A stretch of DNA of 64,000 nucleotides from Streptomyces montanisoli (GCF_017813245.1 NZ_JAGIQL010000004.1:1-64000), one strand, 5' to 3'. Counted from the stretch's first letter, positions 44,651 through 54,150 are shown. Notes: generated from the sequence alone by a model not told the origin. Translations and numbers: made by a program.

Positions 44651-45487
44651 TTCGGCCGCCGCGCGCTTGACGCCCACGCCCGCCCAGAACGGCGTCAGCG
44701 CCTCGTCCAGGGTGTCGTCCTCCCGTCCCACCTCCACCAGGGCGGGACGCCAGCGCTGCGGCACGACGATGCCCGGTTCGAGGAGGTCGAGGCCGGCGAA
44801 GAACTCGGCGAACTCCTCCCTGGTGCGGCCGTGCACCTCGGAGCCCGTGCCGCGGAAGCCCTCCGAGACATCATCGAGGGGCGCCATGTGCGTGAGGACG
44901 ACATGGCTGCCCGGGGCCAGCGCGTCGACCAGATGCTTCACGACCGTGTACGGGTCGCCCGGCAGCCAATGCAGCAGCGCGCACATGCTCAGCCCCACCG
45001 GCCGGTCCAGGTCTATGGTCTCCCGCAGCAGGGGCGACGCGAGGACGGTGTCCGGGTCGGTGACGTCGGCGTCGATGTACGCGGTCGCCCCCGCCGGGTC
45101 GCTGGTGTGCAGCGCGCGCGAGTGCGCCAGCACGATCGGGTCGTTGTCCACGTACACCACGCGGCTCTCGGGCGCGACGCCCTGCGCCACCTCGTGCAGG
45201 TTGGGGGAGGTGGGGATGCCGGTCCCGATGTCTAGGAACTGCCGTACGCCTGCCTCGGCGGCCAGGTACCGGGTCGCGCGGTGCATGAAGATCCGGTTGG
45301 CGAGGGCGATCGGCCGTGCGGTCGGGACATTGGCGATGATCTTTTCGGCCTGCTTGCGGTCGGCCGGGTAGTTCGTCTTCCCGCCGAGGAGGACGTCGTA
45401 CACGCGCGCCGCGTGCGGCCGGTCCGTCTTCAGATCGATCGGCCCGTACCCCTGGCCCGTGCGGCTGTTCGTGTCCCGTGTCGACAA
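44645..45487 (-). CDS. SAM-dependent methyltransferase, PF04672 (DUF574) type, copy 1
   Basis: A 280-residue protein of a family expanded in Streptomyces. The start motif PHAARVYDVLLGGKTNYPAD and the SAM-binding FLDIGTGIPTSPNLHEVAQ (about 85-103) define it; VVYVDNDPIVLAHSRALH gives the acidic residue for the ribose. The substrate of these proteins is unknown. It lies 61 bp after a TrmB/LuxR-like regulator on the same strand, and the same pair recurs at 54.2-56.0 kb. Confidence 0.9.
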   Translation of the reverse strand: MSTRDTNSRTGQGYGPIDLKTDRPHAARVYDVLLGGKTNYPADRKQAEKIIANVPTARPIALANRIFMHRATRYLAAEAGVRQFLDIGTGIPTSPNLHEVAQGVAPESRVVYVDNDPIVLAHSRALHTSDPAGATAYIDADVTDPDTVLASPLLRETIDLDRPVGLSMCALLHWLPGDPYTVVKHLVDALAPGSHVVLTHMAPLDDVSEGFRGTGSEVHGRTREEFAEFFAGLDLLEPGIVVPQRWRPALVEVGREDDTLDEALTPFWAGVGVKRAAAEG

Positions 45488-45548
45488 CGGATTGCCTCCC
45501 TGTGGTTCTCAACCTGCCAGGACACTAGCCCCTTTGGGGCTGCCCCCG

Positions 45549-46565
45549 TCAGAGCCAGCCGCGTGCGGCCGCCTGGACGCCCGCCTGGAAGCGGGTCGAC
45601 GCGTCGAGCAGCCGCACGATCTCCGCCACGCGCCGCTCCACGGTGCGTTCCGTGACGTCGAGGGCGCGGGCGATGCTGCGGTCCTTGGCGCCGCTGGCCA
45701 GCAGGCGCAGTATGGCGAGGTCGCGCGGCGAGAGCGGGTGCCTGCCGCCGCCCGCGGTGTCTTCCGCGGCCGCGTCGCCCGCCGGGGCCGGCCGCTCGGC
45801 CGGGGCGGCCCTGCCGACCGGGGTGGCCCGGTTCCACAGCGCCTCGAACGCGAGCTTCAGCGCGTCCAGCACGGGTGAGGGCCGCACCAGCAGGCGGGTG
45901 GCGGCGTCGTCCCCGGTGAAGCTGATCGGGATGACGGCCAGCTCGCCGTCGGCTATCAGCATCTTCATGCGGATGTCCGGGAGTGACCGCGCCTGCTCGC
46001 CCACCGCGAGGTAGCGGTCGAGCAGCCGGAGGGCGCCTGGCGCCGCGAGCGTGGGGGCGTGGTAGATGCCGCGGTAGGTCACGCCCCGTGCCAGCGCCTG
46101 GAGTTCGTTGGTGTTGAGCGTGCCGGGCGACAGGTAGGGCGGGGCGTCGATGATGCACACCTCGTGGCGGGCGCCGAGCTCCAGCCTGGTCAGCGTGTGA
46201 AGTACGGCGTCGGCGCCGTCCAGCACCTCGATGAGGTCGCCCGGCTGGGTGCCTGCTGCGACCTTGGCGCGCAGCGACAGCTCGCGGGCCTGGGCGCGCA
46301 GGTCGTCGAGTACCTGGTGGTGGTGGAGGACCAGCGAGTCGAGCGCGACCTCGGGCGGCGCGGCCACGTAGCGCGCGGGCCGGCCGATGAGCCGGTTGGC
46401 GAGGCCGGCGGACGTGAGCCGGGAGAGCGCGGTGCGCACCCGCGGCGCCGTGATGCCGAGGGCCTCGGCGATGCCGGGCACTCCCGCGTGGGCGTGGGAC
46501 AGGAGGTGGAGGTAGACGTCGCTCTCCACCGGGCCGAGCCCGACCGGCTTCAGCAGATGGGTCAT
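45549..46565 (-). CDS. TrmB-like N-terminal, LuxR-like C-terminal regulator, copy 1
   Basis: A 338-residue regulator with two DNA-binding ends. Residues 5-75 form a TrmB-like winged helix (LGPVESDVYLHLL, GIAEALGITAPRVRTALSRL). The central 90-240 is an effector-like domain with EVCIIDAPPYLSPG. Residues 270-335 form a LuxR-type HTH (LSPRDLAILRLLASGAKDRSIARAL, in two stretches) ending STRFQAGVQAAARGWL. The copy at 55.1-56.0 kb has the same layout and nearly the same C-terminal end. It probably controls the neighbouring S53 protease or methyltransferase gene. Confidence 0.82.
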   Translation of the reverse strand: MTHLLKPVGLGPVESDVYLHLLSHAHAGVPGIAEALGITAPRVRTALSRLTSAGLANRLIGRPARYVAAPPEVALDSLVLHHHQVLDDLRAQARELSLRAKVAAGTQPGDLIEVLDGADAVLHTLTRLELGARHEVCIIDAPPYLSPGTLNTNELQALARGVTYRGIYHAPTLAAPGALRLLDRYLAVGEQARSLPDIRMKMLIADGELAVIPISFTGDDAATRLLVRPSPVLDALKLAFEALWNRATPVGRAAPAERPAPAGDAAAEDTAGGGRHPLSPRDLAILRLLASGAKDRSIARALDVTERTVERRVAEIVRLLDASTRFQAGVQAAARGWL

Positions 46566-46623
46566 GGAGCGGCACCTTACGGCTTGTGCGCGAGACCGGA
46601 TGGGCCCGCGGCGGCCGAGTAAG

Positions 46624-46665
46624 CCCGCGGCGGCCGCACGTTCGGGTCGTGCGTGCCGCCGCGGG
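46624..46665 (-). terminator. Strong hairpin after S53 protease 1
   Basis: A 17-bp stem (CCCGCGGCGGC plus CGCACG, 46624-46640, against 46648-46665 with one bulged T) with a 7-base loop lies just after the protease stop on the minus strand. Confidence 0.78.
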
Positions 46666-46673
46666 AGCCTGGA

Positions 46674-48431
46674 TCAGATCCCCTGGTAGACGACCCAGGG
46701 GAACGTGGTCGAGCCGGAGGCGCCGTCGGCGTCCGCGGCCTTGACGGTGACGGAGTACGTGCCGGCCCGGGTCGGCGTGCCGGAGGCCGCGCCGGTGGAG
46801 CTCATGGTGATGCCGGGCGGCAGGCCGGTGGCCGAGTAGGTCAGCGGCTCGTTGTTGCTGTCGGTGGCCTGCATCTGGAGCGGGAAGGCCGAGAAGCCGG
46901 TGAAGCCGAACTGCTGCCCCGGGTTGGTGACGGTGACCGTGCCGCCGCCGCCCGATCCCCTGACGGTCCAGGTGAACGAGGCGGTGCCGGTCTTGCCCTT
47001 GCTGTCCTTGGCGGTGAGCGTGGTGTGGAAGGTGCCCGCCGCGGTGGGCGTTCCGCTGACCGTGCCCGTCGAGGAGTCGATCGACAGTCCGCCCGGCAGA
47101 CCGGAGGCGGACCAGGTGTACGGCGCGGTGCCGCCGGAGACCGAGTTCTTCAGCGGTGTGATCGCCGTGCCGGCCGTGGCCGTCTGCGCACCCGGGTCGG
47201 CGACCTTGAGGTCACCGGTCGGAGGCGGCTGGTTGCCGCCCGGGGTGAACGCGCCGACGCCTTCGGGCGTGCCGAGGCCGGTGGGGCCGTCCCAGCCGGT
47301 GCGTGCGGAGCACATGGGCGAGCCGCAGCCGCCGTTGTTGCCCGAGGTCACGTCGTTGAGCCGGCCGGTGTGCGCGTACGGGTAGGAGGCCGGGTTGCCC
47401 TGCGCGCCCGGGGTGCCGGCGAGCGCGTACATGGCGGTGATCAGCGGGGTGGCCAGGCTGGTGCCGCCGTACTGCGCCCAGCCGCTTTGCCCGTAGGTGT
47501 CGTAGATGGCGAGACCGGTCTGCGGGTCGGCGACGGCGGACACGTCGGAGTTCGCCTCTCCGCGGCAGCCGGTGTTGACGTTCGCCTGCCAGGCCGACTG
47601 CGTCTCGTAGGCCGAGCAGCCGGAGCCCGCGCCGCTCCACACGGACTCGCCCCAGCCGCGCGCGCTGGAGTCGCGGCGCAGTGAAGTGCCGCCGACCGCG
47701 AGGGTGTTGGTGGCCGAGGCCGGGTACTGGGTGCCGCCGTTGTACCCGTTGTCACCTGTGGCGAAGGCGAACAGCACGCCGGGCACGTCCCAGTGGCTGT
47801 CGCTCTGCGTCTGGCCCGAGCTCTCGGAGGAGCTGTAGGAGTTGGAGACGAACTTGGCGCCGAGACTCACCGCCTGGTCGACCGCGGTGTACAGGTTGTT
47901 GTCGTTGTTGTCGTCCGCCTCGACGAGGAGGATGTGGCACTGCGGGCAGGCCGCGGACACCGCGTCCAGGTCGAGCGAGATCTCCGCCGCCCAGCCGCTG
48001 TCGCCCTTCGGGTACGAGGTACCGCCGCGCTGGTTCACCTTGCTGAAGCAGCCGTTGTCCGTGGTGCAGGCGGGCAGTCCGTACTGGCTGCGGTAGGTGG
48101 CCAGGTCCGACTCGGCGTTGGGGTCGTCGTAGGCGTCGACGATCGCCACCGTGGCGCCCTTGCCGGCCTGGGGCAGGTCGTAGGCGGCCTGGATGTCCGA
48201 GGGGCCGTAGCCCGAGGGCGCGACCTTCTGCAGGCCCTTGTGGCCCTGCACGCTCGTGAGCCGTTCCGCCCAGCAGTTGGCGTGGCCCGCCTGCGGGGTG
48301 GCGCAGGCCGCCGGCTGGACCGACGGCTCGCTCGCCGACGCGCTCGCGGGCAGCAGGGCGAGCCCCGAGGTGGCCGTCGCCAGCGCGACGGCCGCGAAGC
48401 CGGCCAGTCTGGGTATGAGTCTGGGCTTCAT
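46674..48431 (-). CDS. Secreted S53 (sedolisin-type) protease with C-terminal Ig-like domains
   Basis: A 585-residue exported serine-carboxyl peptidase. A signal peptide (about 1-32, ending ASASA) is followed almost directly by the S53 catalytic domain; the usual activation prodomain is missing. Catalytic residues fit the sedolisin pattern: Glu150 and Asp154 in AAEISLDLDA and Ser325 in YGGTSLATPL. After residue 400 come two putative Ig-like repeats with the pattern GLPGGLSIDSSTGTVSGTPT and GLPPGITMSSTGAASGTPT. The ATG at 48431 has GGAGAGGA upstream. Similar enzymes in Streptomyces are secreted peptidases; acid optimum is a family trait, not shown here. Confidence 0.9.
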   Translation of the reverse strand: MKPRLIPRLAGFAAVALATATSGLALLPASASASEPSVQPAACATPQAGHANCWAERLTSVQGHKGLQKVAPSGYGPSDIQAAYDLPQAGKGATVAIVDAYDDPNAESDLATYRSQYGLPACTTDNGCFSKVNQRGGTSYPKGDSGWAAEISLDLDAVSAACPQCHILLVEADDNNDNNLYTAVDQAVSLGAKFVSNSYSSSESSGQTQSDSHWDVPGVLFAFATGDNGYNGGTQYPASATNTLAVGGTSLRRDSSARGWGESVWSGAGSGCSAYETQSAWQANVNTGCRGEANSDVSAVADPQTGLAIYDTYGQSGWAQYGGTSLATPLITAMYALAGTPGAQGNPASYPYAHTGRLNDVTSGNNGGCGSPMCSARTGWDGPTGLGTPEGVGAFTPGGNQPPPTGDLKVADPGAQTATAGTAITPLKNSVSGGTAPYTWSASGLPGGLSIDSSTGTVSGTPTAAGTFHTTLTAKDSKGKTGTASFTWTVRGSGGGGTVTVTNPGQQFGFTGFSAFPLQMQATDSNNEPLTYSATGLPPGITMSSTGAASGTPTRAGTYSVTVKAADADGASGSTTFPWVVYQGI

Positions 48432-48624
48432 GGTGTCCTCTCCATGGGGGGCGCCGAAGGTCGTCGGTACGGTGGCGCCGCTTGGGGAGGCGGGCGCCAC
48501 CGGACCGGCCCCATCGGCGGTGGGCGGACGGCACCCTAGGCCCGTCGCACGGGGCACCACAGCGGAGAGATCCGACAACGTCGGGAACCCGACAGAGATT
48601 CGGTCGGAAGCGGGGCCGCGCAGG

Positions 48625-48663
48625 CGGATGCCCGCCGGCCGTGGTGCGGCCGGCGGGCATCCG
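48625..48663 (-). terminator. Terminator hairpin after GH92 gene
   Basis: CGGATGCCCGCCGGCC (48625-48640) pairs perfectly with 48648-48663 around a 7-base loop: a 16-bp stem 19 bases after the GH92 stop codon on the minus strand. Confidence 0.82.
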
Positions 48664-48681
48664 GGGTGGCGTGGCGGCCGG

Positions 48682-51600
48682 TCAGGCCGGCAGCGTCCAC
48701 TTCTGTGCGGCGCTGTTGTTGCAGGTGTAGATCTGCAGCTGCGTGCTGTTGGCGGTCGACGAGTTCGGGTCGTCGAGGCACAACCCCGAGTGCGTGTTGA
48801 TCAATTGGCCGCTCGTCGTGGCCCGCCACTGCTGTGCGCCGGTGCCGTTGCAGTTCCACAACTCCACCGGTGTGCCGTTGGACGTGCCGCTGTTCGACAC
48901 GTCGAGGCAGCCGCCCACGACCCGCAGCGTGCCGTCCGCGCCGACGGTCCAGTCCTGCGCGCCGCTGCCGTTGCAGGTGTAGATCTGCACGGGGGTGCCG
49001 TTGGCGGTGCCCGCCGACTTGTCGTCCAGGCACAGGTTCGAGCCCACCCCGGCGGTGACCGCGCCCGTACGGGCGGCAGGGGCGGCGGGCAGGGTCCAGT
49101 TCTGCGCGCCGCTGCCGTTGCACGTGTAGATCTGGAGCCTGGTGCCCTCGGTCGTGGAGCCGCTGGGATCGTCGAGGCACAGCCCGGACTCGGGGTTGAC
49201 CAGTGAGCCGTTCGCCCCCGTCTGCCACTGCTGGGCGCCCGAGCCGTTGCATCCGTACAGCTGGACCTTGGTGCCGCTCGTCGTCCCGGAGCCCGTGACG
49301 TCGAGGCACTTGCCCAGGGTGCGCAGGGTGCCGTCGGTCGCGATCACCCAGTCCTGTGCCGCCGTGTTGTCGCAGCCCCAGATCTGGATCGCCGAGCCGT
49401 CGGACGTCGACGAGTTGGCGTCGTCGACGCACTGGCCGCCGGCCGACTCGATGGCCCCGACCCGCGGCTTCACGGGTGCGGCGACGTCGCCGCCGTACGA
49501 CGGCGGAGCGGCGGCCGAGCCCGCCGCCCAGGCGGTATTGGCACTGGTGGACAGGGTGTAGCTGAGGGTGCCGCCGTCGGTGATCGCGGTGGCCGGCGCG
49601 TAGGCGTTGTTCCACGCGGACCCGTTGAACGTCGCCGACTGCACGTAAGGGGCGTTGTCCGCCGCGCCGTTGCCGTTGATCGTCAGGGTCTTGCCCGAGG
49701 GCAGCGTGACGACGGCCTGCGTGAACACCGGCGAGCCGAGAGCGAGGTCGGACGTGCCGGGCGTCATCGGGAACATCCCGAGCGCCGACCACACGTACCA
49801 GGCGCTCATCGCGCCCAGGTCGTCGTTGCCGTCGGCGAGACCGCTCGGGCTGTTGGCCCAGATCTGGTCCTGGACCGACCGAACCGTCGACTGCGTCTTG
49901 TACGGCTCACCGGTGTAGTCGTACTCCCACGGCAGCTCGATGCTGGGCTCGTTGCCGACCCACGCGTAGCCGTTGGCTCCCGTGTAGCTGCGCAGCACGC
50001 TGTCGAGGTAGTGGTTCATCGCCGTGTCGCCGCCCTTGGCGGTGGCGAGCCCGGCCACGTCGAACGGCACCATGCCGGTGTAGATCCATGAGTCGGCCTC
50101 GACCATGTCGGTGCCGCTGGTCGGGTCGAAGCCGTTCACCCACGTGCCGTCGGCGTCGCGCGGCTCGACGAAGCCGGACGACGGGTCGAGGGTGCCACGC
50201 CAGTCCTGGGCGCGGTTCGCGTACGTGTGCTGGTTCGCGGTGTCGCCGAGCGCGCCGGCGAACGCCGACAGGGCGAAGTCGGCCGTGTTGTACTCCAGCG
50301 TCGTGGCGACGGGGCCGTAAAAGTTGCAGCAGCCGTAGCTGCCGTCGTGCGGCTCGTAGCCCGGCGCGTTCAGGTAGTTCAGCCCCGGCCGGTCGTTGTT
50401 GGCGGTGCTCGCCTGCTTGACCAGGTCGGACAGGGCGGCCTTGGTGTCGAAGTCCGTCGCGCCGAACGCGTGGTAGTCGGCGATGATCGCGGCGGCCGGG
50501 TCACCCACCATCACGTACGACTCGCCGTTGTCCTCCGACCACTTGGGGAAGATGCCCGTCTGCGCGTAGTCGTCGACCATCGACTGCGCGGTGTCGGACG
50601 CGGCCTGCGGATCGACCAGCGCCTCCAGCTGCGCCTGGGAGCGGTAGATGTCCCAGCCCGAGTAGTTGGCGTACGCCGCGCTGTGGCCGGAGTCGACGGT
50701 GTGGGTCCTGCCGTCGAAGCCGTAGTACTGCCCGTTGGTGTCGCTGATGACGTTGGGGTGCAGCAGCGAGTGGTAGAGCGCGGTGTAGAAGATCTTCTGC
50801 TGGTCGTCGGTCCCGCCGGCGATCTTCACCTTGCCGAGCGCGGAGTTCCAGGCGCTCTGGGCGGCGGCGCGGGTGCCGTCGAAGTTCCAGCCGGGGTTCT
50901 CCACGGTGCGGTTGGCGACCGCGTTCGCGACGGAGACGTAGGAGACGCCGACCTTGGCCTGGACGACCGGGTCCGAGCTGGTGTCGAAGGTGACGTGTGC
51001 GCTGGACGCCGCGGCGTCGGGCGACGCGGACTCGGCCGCCGCCGAGTTGTGGGCCTTCGGCATCGTGCCGTGGAGCGTCGGCCGGTTCGCCTTCTCCGGC
51101 GCGTTCTTGGACGCGCGCTTCGTGGACTCGGGGCGCAGGGTCCCCGCGGACTTCGCGGCGGCGGTTCCCTGGTCGGTGAACGGCTTGTCGAAGACCATGT
51201 CGAAGTAGACGGTGTACGTGTTGCCCGCGCCGCAGAAGTGGCCGCTGGTGACCTGGCCGCTCACCTCGGTGCTGGAGACCACGTTGAATTGCGTCGAGGA
51301 CGCGCCGTTCTGGCTGCCGGAGAGCTTGAACAGGAGGTTGGCCCGGTTCGTCGACGGGAAGGTGAAGCGCGCCATGCCGCTGCGGGTGGTGGCGGTCAGC
51401 TCGGTGGTCACCTTGTTGTCGAGCGCGACCTTGTAACTGCCTGCCGAGGCCGACTCGTTGCTGTGCGAGAAGGAGTCCGTCGCCGAGTTGTCCACGGCGC
51501 CCACGGTCGGCAGCACCGGCACGTCCCCGGCGGCCCCGCAGCCGGGCCCCGCGATGTGGGTCAGGCTGAAGCCGGTGATCGACGAGTCGTTGTACTCGTA

Positions 51601-51927
51601 CCCGCCGCCGGGCGGCCGCGACGGCGTGTCGGGACTCCACTGCACCATGCCGAACGGGACATCGGCGCCGGGGAAGTCGTTGGCCTGGTTCGAGGTGCCG
51701 ATGAACGGGTTCACGAGGGACGCGGGTGACGTGACGAGCGCGGCGGCCTGCTTCGCGGCGGCGTGCCCGGCGGCGTGCCCGGCCGCGGGCGCGGCCTGGG
51801 CCGGTATCGCGAACGTGCACATCAGCGCGGCGCCCGCGCCGGCCGCGAGGAAGCCGGTGAGGCGCCGGTGGCGGGGGAGCGATCTGCGGCGGCGCGGGCG
51901 AGTCGCACCCGCGGAAGGGGGATTCAT
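48682..51927 (-). CDS. Secreted GH92 alpha-mannosidase with two ricin-type lectin domains
   Basis: A 1081-residue exported enzyme that should cleave terminal alpha-1,2/1,3-mannose from yeast or fungal mannan or N-glycans. An Arg-rich signal peptide ends near residue 45 (IPAQA). GH92 blocks include NPFIGTSNQANDFPGADVPFG, GGYEYNDSSITGFSLTHIAG and FPKWSEDNGESYVMVGDPAA, with catalytic acids expected in the last. From about residue 810 six QxW-type repeats (CLDD...GTxxQIYTCNGSGAQxW) make two trefoil lectins. The ATG at 51927 has a GGAGAG site. It is divergent from a GH76 gene, and both promoters carry LacI-type palindromes, consistent with a mannan-degradation pair. Confidence 0.93.
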   Translation of the reverse strand: MNPPSAGATRPRRRRSLPRHRRLTGFLAAGAGAALMCTFAIPAQAAPAAGHAAGHAAAKQAAALVTSPASLVNPFIGTSNQANDFPGADVPFGMVQWSPDTPSRPPGGGYEYNDSSITGFSLTHIAGPGCGAAGDVPVLPTVGAVDNSATDSFSHSNESASAGSYKVALDNKVTTELTATTRSGMARFTFPSTNRANLLFKLSGSQNGASSTQFNVVSSTEVSGQVTSGHFCGAGNTYTVYFDMVFDKPFTDQGTAAAKSAGTLRPESTKRASKNAPEKANRPTLHGTMPKAHNSAAAESASPDAAASSAHVTFDTSSDPVVQAKVGVSYVSVANAVANRTVENPGWNFDGTRAAAQSAWNSALGKVKIAGGTDDQQKIFYTALYHSLLHPNVISDTNGQYYGFDGRTHTVDSGHSAAYANYSGWDIYRSQAQLEALVDPQAASDTAQSMVDDYAQTGIFPKWSEDNGESYVMVGDPAAAIIADYHAFGATDFDTKAALSDLVKQASTANNDRPGLNYLNAPGYEPHDGSYGCCNFYGPVATTLEYNTADFALSAFAGALGDTANQHTYANRAQDWRGTLDPSSGFVEPRDADGTWVNGFDPTSGTDMVEADSWIYTGMVPFDVAGLATAKGGDTAMNHYLDSVLRSYTGANGYAWVGNEPSIELPWEYDYTGEPYKTQSTVRSVQDQIWANSPSGLADGNDDLGAMSAWYVWSALGMFPMTPGTSDLALGSPVFTQAVVTLPSGKTLTINGNGAADNAPYVQSATFNGSAWNNAYAPATAITDGGTLSYTLSTSANTAWAAGSAAAPPSYGGDVAAPVKPRVGAIESAGGQCVDDANSSTSDGSAIQIWGCDNTAAQDWVIATDGTLRTLGKCLDVTGSGTTSGTKVQLYGCNGSGAQQWQTGANGSLVNPESGLCLDDPSGSTTEGTRLQIYTCNGSGAQNWTLPAAPAARTGAVTAGVGSNLCLDDKSAGTANGTPVQIYTCNGSGAQDWTVGADGTLRVVGGCLDVSNSGTSNGTPVELWNCNGTGAQQWRATTSGQLINTHSGLCLDDPNSSTANSTQLQIYTCNNSAAQKWTLPA

Positions 51928-51968
51928 GGATTTCTCTCCTGGGGGTGAGTGGTGCTCCATGCAAGGGA

Positions 51969-51980
51969 GACAACGTTGTC
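51969..51980. promoter_or_regulatory. LacI-type operator palindrome (GH92 side)
   Basis: GACAACGTTGTC is a perfect 12-bp palindrome with the central CG step typical of LacI-family sites, 42 bases from the GH92 start. A one-mismatch copy lies at 52128-52139. Confidence 0.6.
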
Positions 51981-51994
51981 AGGTGCCCAACGTG

Positions 51995-52006
51995 GAGAGC
52001 GCTCTC
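51995..52006. promoter_or_regulatory. Second LacI-type palindrome (GAGAGCGCTCTC)
   Basis: A perfect 12-bp palindrome that resembles Streptomyces CebR-like sites (GGGAGCGCTCCC). Its centre is 26 bases from that of the first palindrome. Confidence 0.55.
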
Positions 52007-52127
52007 GGCAACGTAGCCAGCGGGCGCAGGCGCGTCAATGGTCCGCGCAAATGCCTTGCCCCGGCGCATAGTTGACCACGCAAGCAGCACGGGCCAGGCC
52101 TGCGCGGTGGCGGTCTTGACGGGACAT

Positions 52128-52139
52128 GACAACGGTGTC
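52128..52139. promoter_or_regulatory. LacI-type operator, imperfect copy (GH76 side)
   Basis: GACAACGGTGTC differs by one base from the palindrome at 51969-51980 and lies 80 bases before the GH76 start. Confidence 0.5.
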
Positions 52140-52219
52140 TCAATACCGGGAGGACGCCGAAGGGCGCCAACGCCGAAGCCAACGTCGACGCCAACGGCCC
52201 GCGGACGATGGGGGATCTC

Positions 52220-54073
52220 ATGACAAGAACCCGGTTCGTGCCCCTCGCACTGCTCGCCCTGCTCGTCGCCTGCCTCCAGTCCCTCGCCCTCTCCTCCGCC
52301 CAGCACGCGCACGCCGCGACGCAGGTCTGCGCCCTCTACTGCGACACCCGCGACCCCTCCCAGGCGCAGGCCGAGACGTTCCCCGTCCCCAACAAGGAGG
52401 AGAACGGGCGCCGCATCGAGCTGCACGTGTCCGACCCCGACGGCATGGCCTGGGCCAGCATCGACGACGGGAAGCTCAACGACTCCGTGTGGCTGGACCG
52501 TTCGTGGGACGGCGGGAAGACCTGGGACGGGCTGCTCGGCAAGGCGTCCATCCCGTCCACCTGGACCGGCACCCGCACGCTCATGTACAACCTCTACGAC
52601 CCCACCAACCACCGGCGCGCCGTGCTGCGCGCCTGCGGCGACGCCCAGGGCGTGGCCTGCACGAACTGGGCGCACCTCGGCGTGTGCGCCGACCGCTGCG
52701 ACGGCGCGGCCCCCGGCTCCGGCACGGGCGACACCCAGCCGGTGCCCGCGACGACCTTGAAGGGGCGCGTCATCGCCCTGCACATGGACGACGCGGGGAT
52801 GGCGTGGGCGACCCTGCGGGGCGGGGCCGCGGGGGACGAGGTGTGGCTCGACCGGTCCTGGGACGCCGGCGCGACCTGGCCCGACGGCTCCTCGATGTCA
52901 CGGACGAGCGTCCCCGCGGGCGCCACGTCGAGGACCACCGACGAGATCAACACGTCCGATCCGCTGGGCCGGTTGTACGGGGGCGCGGTCCGCGCCTGCG
53001 GCCGTGCCGTCGACGGGCAGAACGGCAGCTGCACCGCGTGGGCCAGGCCGGCCACGTCACGCCCCGCGGCGGCGGCGGACGCGCTGATGTGGTCCTACGA
53101 CCCGGGGACCGCCTACTGGAAGTCCAGCTGGTGGAACTCGGCGGTCGCCCTCGCCACGGTCATCGACTACATGCGGCAGACAGGCGACACCACGTACGAG
53201 TGGATCGTCGACCGCAGCTTCGAGATCAACAAGGGCAGCTTCCCTGCGGGCGCCCGGAGTTCCGACCCGATCGAGGGCGACTTCATCAGCCGCGCCACGG
53301 ACGACACGGAGTGGTGGGCGCTCGCCTGGATCGACGCGTACGACCTCACCGGCGACGCCAAGTACCTGGACGAGGCGCGGACCATCGCCTCCTACGTGAA
53401 CGGCTACTGGGACTCCACCTGCGGTGGCGGTGTGTGGTGGGACCGCGAGAAGACGTACAAGAACGCCGTCACCAACGGCCTCTACGTGCGCCTCGCGGCC
53501 GAGCTGCACAACCGGATCCCCGGCGACACACTCTGGCTCGGCCGGGCGTCCACGGCGTGGAAGTGGTACGTGTCCAGCGGGCTGATCAACTCGTCGGGGC
53601 TGGTCAACGACGGCCTGAACACCTCCACATGCCAGAACAACGGGCAGACCGTCTACTCCTACAACCAGGGGCTCGCGATCGGCGCCGGGGTGGAGGTGTG
53701 GCGTGCCACGCACGACGCCTCGGCGCTGGCCCAGGCCCGGCGGCTGGCCGACGCGGCGATCGGTTCACCCGCGCTGACGACGGGCGGCATCCTGACCGAC
53801 AGGTGCGACGCGGCCACCTCCGACTGCGACGACAACGCCAAGCAGTTCAAGGGCGTGTTCATGCGCTACCTGCAGGACCTCGACGGCGTCACGGGCGGTG
53901 CGTACCGCTCCTTCGCGACGAAGCAGGCCGACTCGATCTGGTCCGCCGACCGCGACACACTGGGCAGGCTCGGCGAGCGGTGGTCGGGCGCGACGTCGTC
54001 GGACCATCCCAACGCGAGGGACTGGCGCACGCAGGCATCGGCGCTGAGCGCACTGCTCGCGGCTGACGGCTGA
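52220..54073 (+). CDS. Secreted GH76 alpha-1,6-mannanase-like enzyme with duplicated N-terminal domain
   Basis: A 617-residue exported protein. After a signal peptide (about 1-35) there are two repeats of a small beta domain (about 36-150 and 155-280); each contains VWLDRSWDGGKTW / VWLDRSWDAGATW and a C-terminal Cys pattern (RACG...C). From about 290 the GH76 (alpha/alpha)6 barrel follows, with SSWWNSAVALATVIDYM and the catalytic Asp-Asp pair in RATDDTEWWALAWIDAY. GH76 enzymes cut the alpha-1,6-mannan backbone that GH92 debranches. I chose the ATG at 52220 with GGGGGA upstream; an ATG at 52208 is possible. Divergent from GH92. Confidence 0.88.
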   Translation: MTRTRFVPLALLALLVACLQSLALSSAQHAHAATQVCALYCDTRDPSQAQAETFPVPNKEENGRRIELHVSDPDGMAWASIDDGKLNDSVWLDRSWDGGKTWDGLLGKASIPSTWTGTRTLMYNLYDPTNHRRAVLRACGDAQGVACTNWAHLGVCADRCDGAAPGSGTGDTQPVPATTLKGRVIALHMDDAGMAWATLRGGAAGDEVWLDRSWDAGATWPDGSSMSRTSVPAGATSRTTDEINTSDPLGRLYGGAVRACGRAVDGQNGSCTAWARPATSRPAAAADALMWSYDPGTAYWKSSWWNSAVALATVIDYMRQTGDTTYEWIVDRSFEINKGSFPAGARSSDPIEGDFISRATDDTEWWALAWIDAYDLTGDAKYLDEARTIASYVNGYWDSTCGGGVWWDREKTYKNAVTNGLYVRLAAELHNRIPGDTLWLGRASTAWKWYVSSGLINSSGLVNDGLNTSTCQNNGQTVYSYNQGLAIGAGVEVWRATHDASALAQARRLADAAIGSPALTTGGILTDRCDAATSDCDDNAKQFKGVFMRYLQDLDGVTGGAYRSFATKQADSIWSADRDTLGRLGERWSGATSSDHPNARDWRTQASALSALLAADG

Positions 54074-54124
54074 CGGCTGACGGCTCGCCGGTCGCGGCTG
54101 ACGCCTCGCCGGTCGCGGCTGACG
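54061..54124 (+). repeat. Short tandem repeats after the GH76 gene
   Basis: GGCTGAC occurs as 7-base repeats from 54061 across the stop codon, then CTCGCCGGTCGCGGCTGACG occurs twice (54084-54103 and 54105-54124, period 21). Probably replication-slippage products between convergent genes. Confidence 0.8.
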
Positions 54125-54150
54125 TCGTGCGCGCCGCATGCGCACACGTC

